From Pseudomonadota bacterium (lineage in GTDB: Bacteria > Pseudomonadota > Gammaproteobacteria > Xanthomonadales > Xanthomonadaceae): 64,000 nt of DNA. The DNA lies in assembly GCA_023430045.1 (NCBI GenBank), contig JAEZCF010000030.1, forward strand, positions 41,727-105,726. The letters run 5' to 3'. The position numbers were made by a program, and so were the translations under genes. Positions 17,522 to 26,318 of this stretch are shown one piece after another. The notes beneath the pieces are model-generated. The model searched no databases. It was not told the origin of the DNA and saw only the letters and a list, made by a program, of their open reading frames with translations. Numbering within the stretch: position 1 is the first letter of the stretch; each line of letters starts with the position of its first letter.

Positions 17522-19114
17522 ATGAACCGAACCCGCATCCTGCTCATCATGATCGGCGTGACCGTGCTGACCGCCATCCTGTCCATGGCGTTGATGACCT
17601 GGGTGAGCTGGCGGCAGGCTACCCAGGTCGCACGGCAGGAAGTGCAGCAGACCGCCGAACGCGCGCTCGGGCGGGCTGAACGCTCCTACAGCCAGGCGCT
17701 GGCCGTCCTTCAGTCGCTGCAACAGGGCCACGCTGCACCGTGCAGCGCCGATCACATCCGCCTGATGCAGTCCAAGGTGATCACCACGCCTTCGGTGGAC
17801 CAGATCGGCTATTTCCATGACGGCCAACTGCTGTGCAGCTCCTGGGGCCGGCCGGACGTACCTGTGCGCTGGTCGATGCCGCACCACACCACGGCAGATG
17901 GTGCGGCCCTGCAACTGGATGTGCAGCCACGCGCGGCCTACGGACGGCGCATGCTGTCACTGCGCCTGGGCGACTACGATGCGCTGATGGATCCCGTTCA
18001 TTTCGTGGACCTGATTGCCGCACAGGACATGCGCCTGGCCATCGCCACACCCGACGGCCGGCTGATCGCACGCCAGTCCATGGACGATCCAGCGCTGCTG
18101 GAAACCCTGTTGCGCCAGCCGCGCACCGGCCTGGACGATTACACCCTGTTTGCCAGTGCCCGCAGCGAGGACTGGCTGGCCATCGTGATCGCACCCCGCG
18201 CCGCAGTGCGAACGGTTGTCGAGCGCCAACTGTCGTTGATCCTGCCGATCAGCGCGCTGCTGGCGCTGGCTGCGGCCGGCATGACGTTCTGGCTGTCGCG
18301 CCGGCATCTCTCTCTGCGTGGGGAACTGGCGCAGGCCATCCGCCGCAAGGAACTGTACGTGGTCTATCAACCGATCATCGAGCTGGAGACCGGCATCTGC
18401 GTGGGCGCCGAAGCACTGGTGCGCTGGCAGCGCCGCGATGGCACCGACGTGCGCCCGGACCTGTTCATTCCGGTCGCCGAGGCGTCGGGCCTGGTCGAAA
18501 CCATCACCGACCTGGTCATCGAACGGGTGGTGGCGGACATGCGCGAGCTGCTGGTGGATGACCGCAGCGCGCATATCGCCATCAACGTCGCGCCCGAGGA
18601 CATGATCACTGGTCGCGCCCTCAAGGTCATCGCGGAAACGCTGGCCGGCACCGGCATCGCCAACCAGCAGATCTGGCTGGAAGCCACCGAACGCGGCTTC
18701 ATGGACATCGAACGGGCCCGCGCGGTGATCTCCGCCGCGCGTCATGCCGGACACGCGGTGGCCATCGATGATTTCGGCGTGGGCTACTCCAACCTTCAGT
18801 ACCTGCAGCAGCTTCCGCTGGACGCGCTGAAGATCGACAAGCTGTTCATCGAGGCGATCGGCACCGACAGCGCCACCAGCCCGGTCACCGGCCACATCAT
18901 CGACATGGCCAAGACATTGGGGCTGCTGGTGGTGGCCGAAGGCGTGGAAACCGAAGCCCAACTGGCCTACCTGCATGGGCGGCAGGTCGAATTCGGGCAG
19001 GGCTGGCTGTTTTCCAGGGCACTGCGCCGCGATGACTTCATCGCCTACCACCGTCGCCGTCGCGAACTGTATGGCGCTGCCCGTGCGGACATGCAGAACG
19101 ACCGCCGCCACTGA
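17522..19114 (+). CDS. CSS-motif cyclic-di-GMP phosphodiesterase (EAL)
   Basis: 530 aa. Two membrane helices (about 7-29 and 238-258) flank a periplasmic domain of about 205 residues. That domain holds the family's redox-sensing Cys-Ser-Ser in LLCSSWG and another Cys in APCSADH. The cytosolic EAL domain shows GAEALVRW, INVAPEDM, EATERG, DDFGVGYSN and VAEGVET, so catalysis is expected. E. coli PdeC-type proteins with this layout are controlled by DsbA/DsbB-dependent disulfide formation. The same control is likely here. The gene is divergent from the transglycosylase. Confidence 0.92.
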   Translation: MNRTRILLIMIGVTVLTAILSMALMTWVSWRQATQVARQEVQQTAERALGRAERSYSQALAVLQSLQQGHAAPCSADHIRLMQSKVITTPSVDQIGYFHDGQLLCSSWGRPDVPVRWSMPHHTTADGAALQLDVQPRAAYGRRMLSLRLGDYDALMDPVHFVDLIAAQDMRLAIATPDGRLIARQSMDDPALLETLLRQPRTGLDDYTLFASARSEDWLAIVIAPRAAVRTVVERQLSLILPISALLALAAAGMTFWLSRRHLSLRGELAQAIRRKELYVVYQPIIELETGICVGAEALVRWQRRDGTDVRPDLFIPVAEASGLVETITDLVIERVVADMRELLVDDRSAHIAINVAPEDMITGRALKVIAETLAGTGIANQQIWLEATERGFMDIERARAVISAARHAGHAVAIDDFGVGYSNLQYLQQLPLDALKIDKLFIEAIGTDSATSPVTGHIIDMAKTLGLLVVAEGVETEAQLAYLHGRQVEFGQGWLFSRALRRDDFIAYHRRRRELYGAARADMQNDRRH

Positions 19115-19240
19115 ACTTCATGCCATCGGCGCCCGGCGAAGAATCGATCAGAACAGTACTGATGCCGCCGTCCGTCTGACGGCCTGACTCTTCCCGCCCC
19201 TGTGCGCAGGGGGCAGTCGATGGCATCTGCTGGAGGTCCC

Positions 19241-19300
19241 ATGACCACGCACACGCTGCAGGTAGACGGAACAGGCTGGCGGCTGCACGTGCACGGATGA
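19241..19300 (+). CDS. 19-residue open frame, possible hydrolase remnant
   Basis: The frame MTTHTLQVDGTGWRLHVHG follows a strong TGGAGG ribosome site and ends at TGA. It resembles the first strands of an alpha/beta hydrolase (L.VDGTG.RLHVHG) with the rest missing. It could be a short leader peptide, but a decayed gene start is at least as likely. Nothing recognisable continues in any frame before the merC-like gene. Confidence 0.25.
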   Translation: MTTHTLQVDGTGWRLHVHG

Positions 19301-19354
19301 CATGAAGCGTCCCGCTGGTGAACAGCCATGAACGCACATCACCCGCCGCGCCAT

Positions 19355-19373
19355 AATGTTACTATATAACATT
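19355..19373 (+). promoter_or_regulatory. Putative Zur operator before the MerC-like gene
   Basis: AATGTTACTATATAACATT has perfect 7-base inverted arms around five bases and strongly resembles the proteobacterial Zur box (TGTTATA-N-TATAACA core). It lies 20 bases before the ATG of the MerC-like gene, where a bound repressor would block transcription. Zinc-dependent repression is inferred. Confidence 0.65.
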
Positions 19374-19392
19374 AATTCCAGCGGACTCTCTC

Positions 19393-19773
19393 ATGAAATC
19401 CAATCACGCCGCCCTGCTCGATGCCAGCGCCGTCGCCCTGTCCAGCCTGTGCCTGGTGCATTGCCTGGCCCTGCCGTTGCTGGCGGCGGCGCTTCCCCTG
19501 TTCGGTGCGTGGGCCGAAGCCGAATGGGTACATCTGCTGTTCGTCGCCATCGCTGCGCCGTTGACCGGCTTCGCGCTATGGCGTGCGCACCGCCAGCAGT
19601 CGCTGCCGGCGGCCGCATGGATGGTCGCCACACTGGGACTGGCGCTGCTGCTGGCCGGTGCACTGGAATGGCCCAGCCATGACAGTGAAACGCCGCTCAC
19701 GGTCGCCGGCAGCCTGCTGCTGGCCGCCACGCATGTGTGGAACGCCCGCCGGCGACACCAGCGGCATTGCTGA
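19393..19773 (+). CDS. MerC-domain inner-membrane protein
   Basis: 126 aa with four hydrophobic segments (about 12-33, 40-60, 73-93, 100-115). The first helix carries the MerC-type Cys in SSLCLVHCLALPLL, spaced as in the family, and the protein ends in RHQRHC. Classical MerC moves Hg(II) across the inner membrane in mer operons. Here there is no merR, merA or merP, and a Zur-like palindrome precedes the gene. That suggests uptake or handling of zinc or a related metal instead. Metal specificity is an inference. Confidence 0.85.
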   Translation: MKSNHAALLDASAVALSSLCLVHCLALPLLAAALPLFGAWAEAEWVHLLFVAIAAPLTGFALWRAHRQQSLPAAAWMVATLGLALLLAGALEWPSHDSETPLTVAGSLLLAATHVWNARRRHQRHC

Positions 19774-19865
19774 TCCTTTTCGGCGACCTGTCCCTCACCG
19801 GATGGGTCGCCAGGTAAAGATGAGCGCCTCGGGTATCATGTCCCGCCCCCCGCCTGGCTGATGCC

Positions 19866-20708
19866 GTGTCCCATTACACCGGCCCCCTGCTTACCCGCGA
19901 AACCGCTGCGGACCTGTATCGCACGTTCGAAGGCGGTGCAGACCGCTGGCATGGCTCGCTGGACCTGGCGCGCAGCGATGACGATGTCATCGTGTCAGCC
20001 GCCGGTTTCCGGTTCCGCGATCACGCTTACCCCTGGCCCGGCAAGCTGAAGGACCGCACGCTGTATTACTGGGATGGCGAAGAATTCGCGCCGATTTCCC
20101 GGTTCGGCTCGGCACTGATCAAGCTGGTGCCCACGGAATGGGGTGCGCCGACGTTTGAAATCGACGGCATCAAGATGCTGCCAACGGCGAAGGTTTCTCC
20201 GTTCGATGACGCGCGGCGCAAGGTGGAACTGGTGGCGCCTGCGGGAAAGAGCCTGCTGGATACCTGTGGCGGCCTCGGCTATTTCGCTGCGTGCTGCCTG
20301 GAAGCTGGCGTTGGCCAGATCCGATCGTTCGAAAAGAACCCGGATGTACTGTGGCTGCGCACACTCAATCCATGGTCACCGGACCCTGCAGCCGCCAGCG
20401 CCGGCGGCCGACTGCAGCTGACGCAGGGCGACGTGTCGAAGGAAATCGAAACCCTGCCCGCCAGCAGCGTGGATGCCATCCTGCACGATCCGCCGCGCTT
20501 CGGCATCGCCGGCGAACTGTATTCACAGGTGTTCTACGACCAGCTGTCGCGGGTGATCCGCAAGGGTGGCCGGCTGTTCCATTACACCGGCGCCCCCAAC
20601 AAGCTCACCAGCGGCCGCGATGTACCCCGCGAGGTCATCAAGCGTCTTGAAAAGGCCGGATTCAAGGCCGAGCTGGCACTGGACGGTGTGCTTGCCACGA
20701 AGCGGTAG
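19866..20708 (+). CDS. Class I SAM-dependent methyltransferase
   Basis: 280 aa from a GTG codon giving MSHYTGPLLTRETAADLYRT. The Rossmann motif I is KSLLDTCGGLGYFAACCLEAG near residue 127, and the motif II acidic position is FEKNPD. A catalytic-like motif reads ILHDPPRFG, resembling the DPP(R/F) pattern of nucleic-acid or amine N-methyltransferases. The C-terminal part GGRLFHYTGAPN completes the fold. The N-terminal 90 residues form an extra substrate domain with many aromatics. The substrate is unknown. It is cytosolic. The stop is immediately followed by a tandem SMAG array. Confidence 0.82.
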   Translation: MSHYTGPLLTRETAADLYRTFEGGADRWHGSLDLARSDDDVIVSAAGFRFRDHAYPWPGKLKDRTLYYWDGEEFAPISRFGSALIKLVPTEWGAPTFEIDGIKMLPTAKVSPFDDARRKVELVAPAGKSLLDTCGGLGYFAACCLEAGVGQIRSFEKNPDVLWLRTLNPWSPDPAAASAGGRLQLTQGDVSKEIETLPASSVDAILHDPPRFGIAGELYSQVFYDQLSRVIRKGGRLFHYTGAPNKLTSGRDVPREVIKRLEKAGFKAELALDGVLATKR

Positions 20709-21040
20709 CCGGGCTCTGCCCGGCTGAACCATGCCAGCGCAGCGGGGCAGAGCCCCGCTCTACCACCCGGCTGAACCATATCCGCGCGATCGGCGTAGTG
20801 CCGAGCTCTGCCCGGCTGCACCATGCCAGCACAGCGGGGCAGAGCCCCGCTCTACCACCCGGCTGAATCATGGCCGCGCGATGCACGTAGAGCCGGGCTC
20901 TGCCCGGCTGCACCACGCCAGCGCAGCGGGGCAGAGCCCCGCTCTACCACCCGGCTGAACCATGGCCGCGCGATGGGCGTAGAGCCGGGCTCTGCCCGGC
21001 TGCACCACGCCAGCGTAGCGGGGCACAGCCCCGCTCTACG
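20704..21040. repeat. Tandem array of four paired SMAG hairpins
   Basis: Four units of about 91-92 bases start at GTAG heads 20705, 20795, 20887 and 20979. Each unit holds a hairpin GTAG.GCC(G)GGCTCTGCCCGGCTG facing an inverted hairpin AGCGGGGCAGAGCCCCGCTCTAC, with a near-constant spacer containing CCATG.C.GCGCGATG. The units differ at a few bases. The array lies between two converging genes. Confidence 0.9.
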
Positions 21041-21048
21041 TGAATGGG

Positions 21049-21861
21049 TTACTTCTTCAGGAAGTTCAACAGCGCCAGGTTGAAAGCATCGGCATGGCTC
21101 ACGTTGCACCCATGCGGCGCATCGGAAAGCAGCACCAGTTCGCTGCCGGCAATCGCCTCGTGCGTGCGTTCGCCGGAGCCTTCGAACGGCACCGTACCGT
21201 CGCTGTCGCCGTGGATGACCAGCGTGGGCACGGTCACCTTCTTCAGATCGTCGCGGAAATCGGTCGTGGCGAACGCCTTCATGCACCCCAACGCAGCGGT
21301 CTGGTCGGACTGGTGTGCCAGCGCGACGGCCTCCTGGCGCTGCGCCTCGGTCACCTTCAACTGGCCCTTCGCGCTGAAGAAATCCTTCGTGAAGCCGTCG
21401 AAGAATTTCTCGCGGTCCTTGCCCAGGTCGGCCGCCATGCCATCGGCGGCGTCCTGGGTCAGCGGGCCCTGCGGATTGTCATCGCTCTTCAGCAGATACG
21501 GCGGCACTGCTGCGGCGAACACCACGCTGTGCAGGCGGTCCTGGCCGTGGTTGGCGATATAGCGCGCCACCTCGCCACCGCCCATGGAGAACCCCACCAG
21601 CGACACATCCTTCAAGTCCTTTTCTTCGATGATGCCGGCCAGATCAGCGGCCAGCGTGTCGTAGTCATAGCCGCCGACCGGCTTCTCGGAGCGACCAAAA
21701 CCACGACGGTCATAACTGATCACCCGATACCCGGCGTCACGCAGTACCGGCACCTGCACCTTCCAGGATTCAGCCGACAACGGCCAGCCGTGGATCAGGA
21801 TGACAGGACGGCCGGAACCGCCGGAATCTTCAACATGCAGGCGGACGCGGGAAGCAGTCAT
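21049..21861 (-). CDS. Alpha/beta hydrolase, non-haem chloroperoxidase-like
   Basis: 270 aa cytosolic alpha/beta hydrolase. The oxyanion motif is LIHGWPLSAESW. The nucleophile elbow is VGFSMGGGE (Ser about residue 93), the acid is expected in VIHGDSDGTVPF, and the catalytic His in DAPHGCNVSHAD. DRRGFGRSEKP and the SMGGGEVARY context match the cofactor-free chloroperoxidase/esterase group (homologues usually about 275 aa). Such enzymes hydrolyse esters and can form peracids. The true substrate is unknown. An ATG start is used, with no obvious partner gene. Confidence 0.9.
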   Translation of the reverse strand: MTASRVRLHVEDSGGSGRPVILIHGWPLSAESWKVQVPVLRDAGYRVISYDRRGFGRSEKPVGGYDYDTLAADLAGIIEEKDLKDVSLVGFSMGGGEVARYIANHGQDRLHSVVFAAAVPPYLLKSDDNPQGPLTQDAADGMAADLGKDREKFFDGFTKDFFSAKGQLKVTEAQRQEAVALAHQSDQTAALGCMKAFATTDFRDDLKKVTVPTLVIHGDSDGTVPFEGSGERTHEAIAGSELVLLSDAPHGCNVSHADAFNLALLNFLKK

Positions 21862-22111
21862 GGAAACTCCAGTGGAAAGGGGAGAATGACCACGCTACGG
21901 TCGCCCGGCTATCGCCGCCGTGAAAAAACCGCTGTGCGCCATGACATGGCGTCCACGTCTGCGGTATTGCCGCAGCAGGTCGCGTTCACGGCAGGGCCTT
22001 GCCAACCGCACACTTCAGGTATTCGCTTCGCCTATCATTCCTGCTCCGCTCAGGGCCTTGCTCACGCTTTCGCGCGGGTTTCCCCCATGGTCCGGCAGGA
22101 CGTAGTTACCT

Positions 22112-24868
22112 ATGACGCAGCACTGGAAACCTTCCCGCCTGGGCAGGCTGTTGACCCGCTCGGCACCGTGGCATCTGCATCTGCAGGGCGAGCAGCTGGT
22201 GCTGGCGGTGAACGGCCTGGTGCACCGTCATACGCTCGGCGGGGACGCGGATCTGCGGATCCGCAGCGGTCTGCTGTGGTCCCAGGCAACGCTGGAGCGT
22301 GATGGCGCGCCAGCCGTTGTCCTCGATGCGGTCTCGCGGCGGGACGCCAGGACGCTCGCGACCGCGTTGCAGGCTATCCGGGCCGCGCAGGAGCAGCGCG
22401 AACGCGCCCCGACGTTCCTGCGCCTGCTGGAGGCGATGCGTGAGTGGAACGGCCAGGCCGAATCCCTGCTGGCCGAGCGCGCCGCGCAACGCCGTTGGAT
22501 CGGCCATGATGACCAGCAGGCGCTGCTGCGCGACCGCCCCGCCCTGCCGCTGGACGAAAGCGCGTTGCGCGAACTGTTCCAGGATTCTTCGCTGCATGCG
22601 GATGACGATGCCCGCGAGTCGGCCGTGATTGAACTGGAACTGTGGCAGCAGGACTGGGTATCCGCCTGCGAAGCCGTCAACGAGCGGATCCTGTCCATCG
22701 AACGCAGCGCCGCGCATCCGCTGCTGGACCGCATGGAAAGCCGGCCACTCACCGATGAACAGGCCCATGCGGTCATCTGTTTCGACAACCGCGTGCAGCT
22801 GGTCGCTGCGGCAGGTTCCGGCAAGACCTCCACCCTGGTCGCCAAGGCCGCCTATGCCGTCCATCGCGGCTATGCCGAACCGCAGCAGATCGTCATGCTG
22901 GCCTTCAACAAGGACGCCGCCAGAGAGCTGCAGGAACGGGCCAACCAGGCATTCGCCCGTGCGGGGATGGCGACCGACACGGTCGAAGCGCGCACCTTCC
23001 ACGCACTGGGCCTGTCCATCATCGGCAAGGCCACCGGCCGCAAGCCGGATGTGCCCGACTGGGCCGTGGATACCACGCTGGGCTTCCACAAACTGGCCGA
23101 CATCGTCGATCAGCTCAAGGACCGCTCGCACGCGTTCCGCACCCGTTGGGACATGTTCCGCCTGGTCTTCGGCCGCGACCTTCCCGCCATGGGCGGCGCG
23201 ATGAACGCGGATGGCTGGAACACGGATGGCACCGGCTATGTGCGCACGCTACGCGGTGAGCGGGTGCGAAGCATGGAGGAGTGCGTCATTGCCGACTGGT
23301 TGTTCTACAACGGCGTGGCCTACGACTACGAACGCGCCTATGCATTCGATACCGCCACCGACGAATTTCGCCAGTACCGACCGGACTTCCACTATCCCGA
23401 TGCCGACCTGTACCACGAGCACCTGGCGCTGGATGCGCAGGGCAATCCGCCGGTGCACTTCGAACGTTATGCGGAAAGCCTGCAATGGAAGCGCGAAGAG
23501 CACCGCCGGCGTGGCACTCGTTTGGTGGAAACCACCTCGCACCAGCTGCGCAGCGGTTACGCGTTCGATCACCTGAGCGATGCGTTGGCCGCAGCCGGCG
23601 TGGTGCTGGACCCCAACCCGGACCGGGACCTGCCTGATGACGGACAGAAACCGATGCCGGACAACGAGCTGATCGGCCTGATGCGCAGCTTCATCAGCCA
23701 TGCCAAGAGCAACTGCCTGACCCTGGATGACATGGCCGCGCGGCTGCGGGACATGCCCGATGACCAGTTCAAGGAGCGGCACCGGCGCTTCCTGGAAATC
23801 GCCGCGCCGGTCCTTCAGGGCTGGGATGATGCCCTGCATGCCGAGCGCTCCATCGATTTCGAGGACATGCTCAACCAGGCCGCCGAGCACCTGGAGCAGG
23901 GGCGCTACAATTCGCCCTACACGCTGGTGATGGCCGACGAATTCCAGGACGCGTCGCGGGCCCGCGCACGCCTGTGCCGCGCACTGGCGCAGGCGCTTGG
24001 CAGCCACCTGTTTGCGGTTGGCGATGACTGGCAGTCCATCAACCGCTTCGCCGGTGCCGACGTATCGGTGATGACCGGCTTTCGCGAGTGGTTCGGTTCG
24101 GGCACCGTGCTGCGGCTGGAGCAGACCTTCCGCTGTCCGCAGGCACTCTGCGATGCCTCCAGCCGTTTCATCAGCCGCAACCCGGCACAGATCCGCAAGC
24201 AGGTGCGCTCGGCCACGCAGAGCCAGGGTCCCGTGCTGCAGGCATTCCAGGTGGCATCGCGCGAGCAGGTGGCCGATGCCATCGGCCAGTACCTGCAGCA
24301 ACTGCATGAGCAGCGTCTCACCGGTGCCCTTCCGGCTGGCCGCACGGGCAAGCTGAGCGTCTTCGTTCTGGGCCGCTACAACGCTGATCGCACCGCCGTT
24401 CCCGGCAACTGGCAGGCACGCTTCGGCGCCACGATGGACGTGACGTTCCTGACCGTTCATCGCAGCAAGGGCATGGAAGCCGATTACGTGATCCTGCCGG
24501 GCATGCTGGACCGCCGCTTCCCCAATACGCGCGCGGACGATCCCGTGCTGTCACTGGCGATGCCCAGCGGCGACACCTATCCGCTGGGCGAGGAGCGCCG
24601 CCTGTTCTACGTCGCCCTGACGCGTGCACGCCGTTCGGTGGTGATGTTCACGGTAACGGGAAAACGCTCGGCATTTCTGGACGAATTGGAAAGCGACGGT
24701 GCGGTGGCCGTCACCACCGTGGACGGACGACCGATCCGCGAACAGCGTTGCCCCGCGTGCGATACCGGCGTGATCGTGAAGCGTAACGGCAGGTATGGCG
24801 CGTTCCATTCCTGCTCCAGTTACCCGCGCTGCGAATACAAACCCAGGCAGGTCGCCGCCGCCCATTAA
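22112..24868 (+). CDS. UvrD/HelD-like SF1 DNA helicase with C-terminal zinc ribbon
   Basis: 918 aa. The N-terminal 210 residues are a variable helical region as in DNA helicase IV. Helicase motifs follow in order: Walker A AAAGSGKTST, Ia FNKDAA, DEFQD (motif II) in VMADEFQDAS, GDDWQSINRF (III), TVHRSKGMEADYV (V) and YVALTRAR (VI). The large insertion between Ia and II (about residues 290-590) contains a segment resembling the nuclease-like insert of helicase IV relatives. The C-terminus has a topoisomerase-type four-Cys zinc ribbon (CPACDTG ... CSSYPRCEYK). It probably moves 3'-5' on ssDNA in repair or recombination. It is a stand-alone gene ending in SMAG repeats. Confidence 0.9.
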   Translation: MTQHWKPSRLGRLLTRSAPWHLHLQGEQLVLAVNGLVHRHTLGGDADLRIRSGLLWSQATLERDGAPAVVLDAVSRRDARTLATALQAIRAAQEQRERAPTFLRLLEAMREWNGQAESLLAERAAQRRWIGHDDQQALLRDRPALPLDESALRELFQDSSLHADDDARESAVIELELWQQDWVSACEAVNERILSIERSAAHPLLDRMESRPLTDEQAHAVICFDNRVQLVAAAGSGKTSTLVAKAAYAVHRGYAEPQQIVMLAFNKDAARELQERANQAFARAGMATDTVEARTFHALGLSIIGKATGRKPDVPDWAVDTTLGFHKLADIVDQLKDRSHAFRTRWDMFRLVFGRDLPAMGGAMNADGWNTDGTGYVRTLRGERVRSMEECVIADWLFYNGVAYDYERAYAFDTATDEFRQYRPDFHYPDADLYHEHLALDAQGNPPVHFERYAESLQWKREEHRRRGTRLVETTSHQLRSGYAFDHLSDALAAAGVVLDPNPDRDLPDDGQKPMPDNELIGLMRSFISHAKSNCLTLDDMAARLRDMPDDQFKERHRRFLEIAAPVLQGWDDALHAERSIDFEDMLNQAAEHLEQGRYNSPYTLVMADEFQDASRARARLCRALAQALGSHLFAVGDDWQSINRFAGADVSVMTGFREWFGSGTVLRLEQTFRCPQALCDASSRFISRNPAQIRKQVRSATQSQGPVLQAFQVASREQVADAIGQYLQQLHEQRLTGALPAGRTGKLSVFVLGRYNADRTAVPGNWQARFGATMDVTFLTVHRSKGMEADYVILPGMLDRRFPNTRADDPVLSLAMPSGDTYPLGEERRLFYVALTRARRSVVMFTVTGKRSAFLDELESDGAVAVTTVDGRPIREQRCPACDTGVIVKRNGRYGAFHSCSSYPRCEYKPRQVAAAH

Positions 24869-24878
24869 CCCGGATGAC

Positions 24879-25012
24879 GGTAGAGCCGAGCCATGCTCGG
24901 CTGGCGCCGTCCCGTAGAGCCGAGCTCTGCTCGGCTACGCGCCATTTTTGGTAGAGCCGAGCCATGCTCGGCTGCCGTCAACCCAGCCAACCACCGGCCG
25001 GCTCTACCCTTG
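24879..25012. repeat. Cluster of SMAG elements
   Basis: Three GTAGAGCCGAG hairpins in direct orientation (starts near 24880, 24914, 24951) and one inverted copy (CCGGCCGGCTCTAC, ending near 25012) fill the gap between the helicase stop and the YncE-like gene. Confidence 0.85.
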
Positions 25013-25021
25013 GAGGAATGA

Positions 25022-26158
25022 TTACAATTGGATGCGCGCGACGCTTTCCGGCGCGTCCTTAGCATCCTTCTCGCCATTCTTGATGGTCACGTACAGCACA
25101 TTGTTCTGCGCATCCAGCGCCAGGCTGTTCGGGTGCGTCGGCACCGACCACGTGCCCACCGGCTGGTAACTGTCGCTGTCATAGCCGGTCACCGTACCCG
25201 CCTCTCGATTGGTCACGTACAGACGCTTGCGCGATGCGTCCAGCAGGATGCCCAGCGTGCCCGCTTCAGCCGGAATGCTCGCCAGTTCCTTGCCGCTGGT
25301 GCGGTCCAGCACCAGCACGCGCTTGCCCGGATGCTTCGATGTGAAACCTTCGATGCTGCTTCCCTAGTACTTCCGAATCATCTCCGAGCCCTGGTCGGTG
25401 ACGAACAGACGCGGACCCGCAGGATCCAGCACGATGTTCATCGGCTGCTCGGCGCTGACCTTGTAACGCTCGGCCACCTTGCCGGCGGCCGTATCCACCA
25501 CCACCACTTCGCCCAGCAGGTTGCTGGTGTACACGCGCTTGTTGGCCGTATCCAGGGCCAGGCCCGGTGCCTTGGCATTGCCCAGGCCGGGAATGGTGTC
25601 CAGCACCTTCAACGACTGCGTGTCCACCACGAACAGTACACTGCCCTCGCCGGAATGGCCGGTCACGTACAGGCGGTGGCTGGCGCCATCCACTACCAGT
25701 TCGCGCAGATCGTGCGTATACCCGGCCTTGCCATCCTTGCCGACCTTCTTCTCCATCAACTGCACGATGCCGATCGCCTTGCCCTGCGCGGTATCGACCA
25801 CGGTTACCGAGGTATCCACGGTGTTGCCGACATACAGGCGGTCATTGGCATCGTCCAGCACGACGCCGAAACCCTTTCGCTCCAGCGGAATGGTCGCCTT
25901 CACGGCCAGCGTTTTCGGATCCAGCTTCAGCACCTGCGCCGGACCGGCGTCATCACCGAAGCCACCGGACGACGCCACGAACACCGCATCCTGCCTGGCG
26001 CTCCAGGCCAGTTCGTACAGCCCTTTGGCCACCGCGTTGCGTTGCACGGCTGAGGCCGCAAGTGCCGTCGGCACGCCCAGAGCAAAGCCGATGGCAAGCA
26101 TCGCAGCCACGTAACGTCGGGCTCTGCCCGGCTGCGTAATAAAGGAAATGAGGTTCAC
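25022..26158 (-). pseudogene. YncE-like beta-propeller protein interrupted by an in-frame TAG
   Basis: The GTG at 26158, six bases after AAGGATG, starts a signal-peptide-like stretch ending GVPTALAA. Several beta-propeller repeats follow (KVLDTIPGLGNAKAPGLALD, LYVGNTVDTSVTVVDTAQG, VYTSNLLGEVVVVDTAAGKV). At 25366-25364 a TAG follows MIRKY. The same frame then continues GSSIEGFTSKHPGKRVLVLD and two further repeats to a TAA at the end. Nothing is deleted or shifted: one codon, most simply CAG to TAG, cuts the protein at about 264 residues and removes the last 115. YncE-type periplasmic proteins bind DNA or accompany TonB-dependent metal uptake. A sequencing error or a strain-specific null allele are the two explanations. 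Confidence 0.8.
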
Positions 26159-26318
26159 GAATGCATCCTTGTGTGAGTCAGGGGAGTGAATCCTTGGCTC
26201 GCACGGCCGCGTGTGCAGTGTCGGGACACTGGAGCGGCCGGCCACACAAACGGAGGCGGGCTGGCTGGGTCGTGGCCATGGTAACAGGCACGTGGCAGCG
26301 GTGCTGGCGTGCCGCTAC

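Noticed and set aside
19393..19773. Mercury resistance operon
   Set aside because: Only a MerC-like gene is present, with no merR, merT, merP or merA, and the upstream palindrome resembles a Zur site rather than a MerR operator.
20704..21040. Possible CRISPR array
   Set aside because: The repeats are palindromic hairpins with conserved, not unique, spacers, the period is too long, and no cas genes are present.
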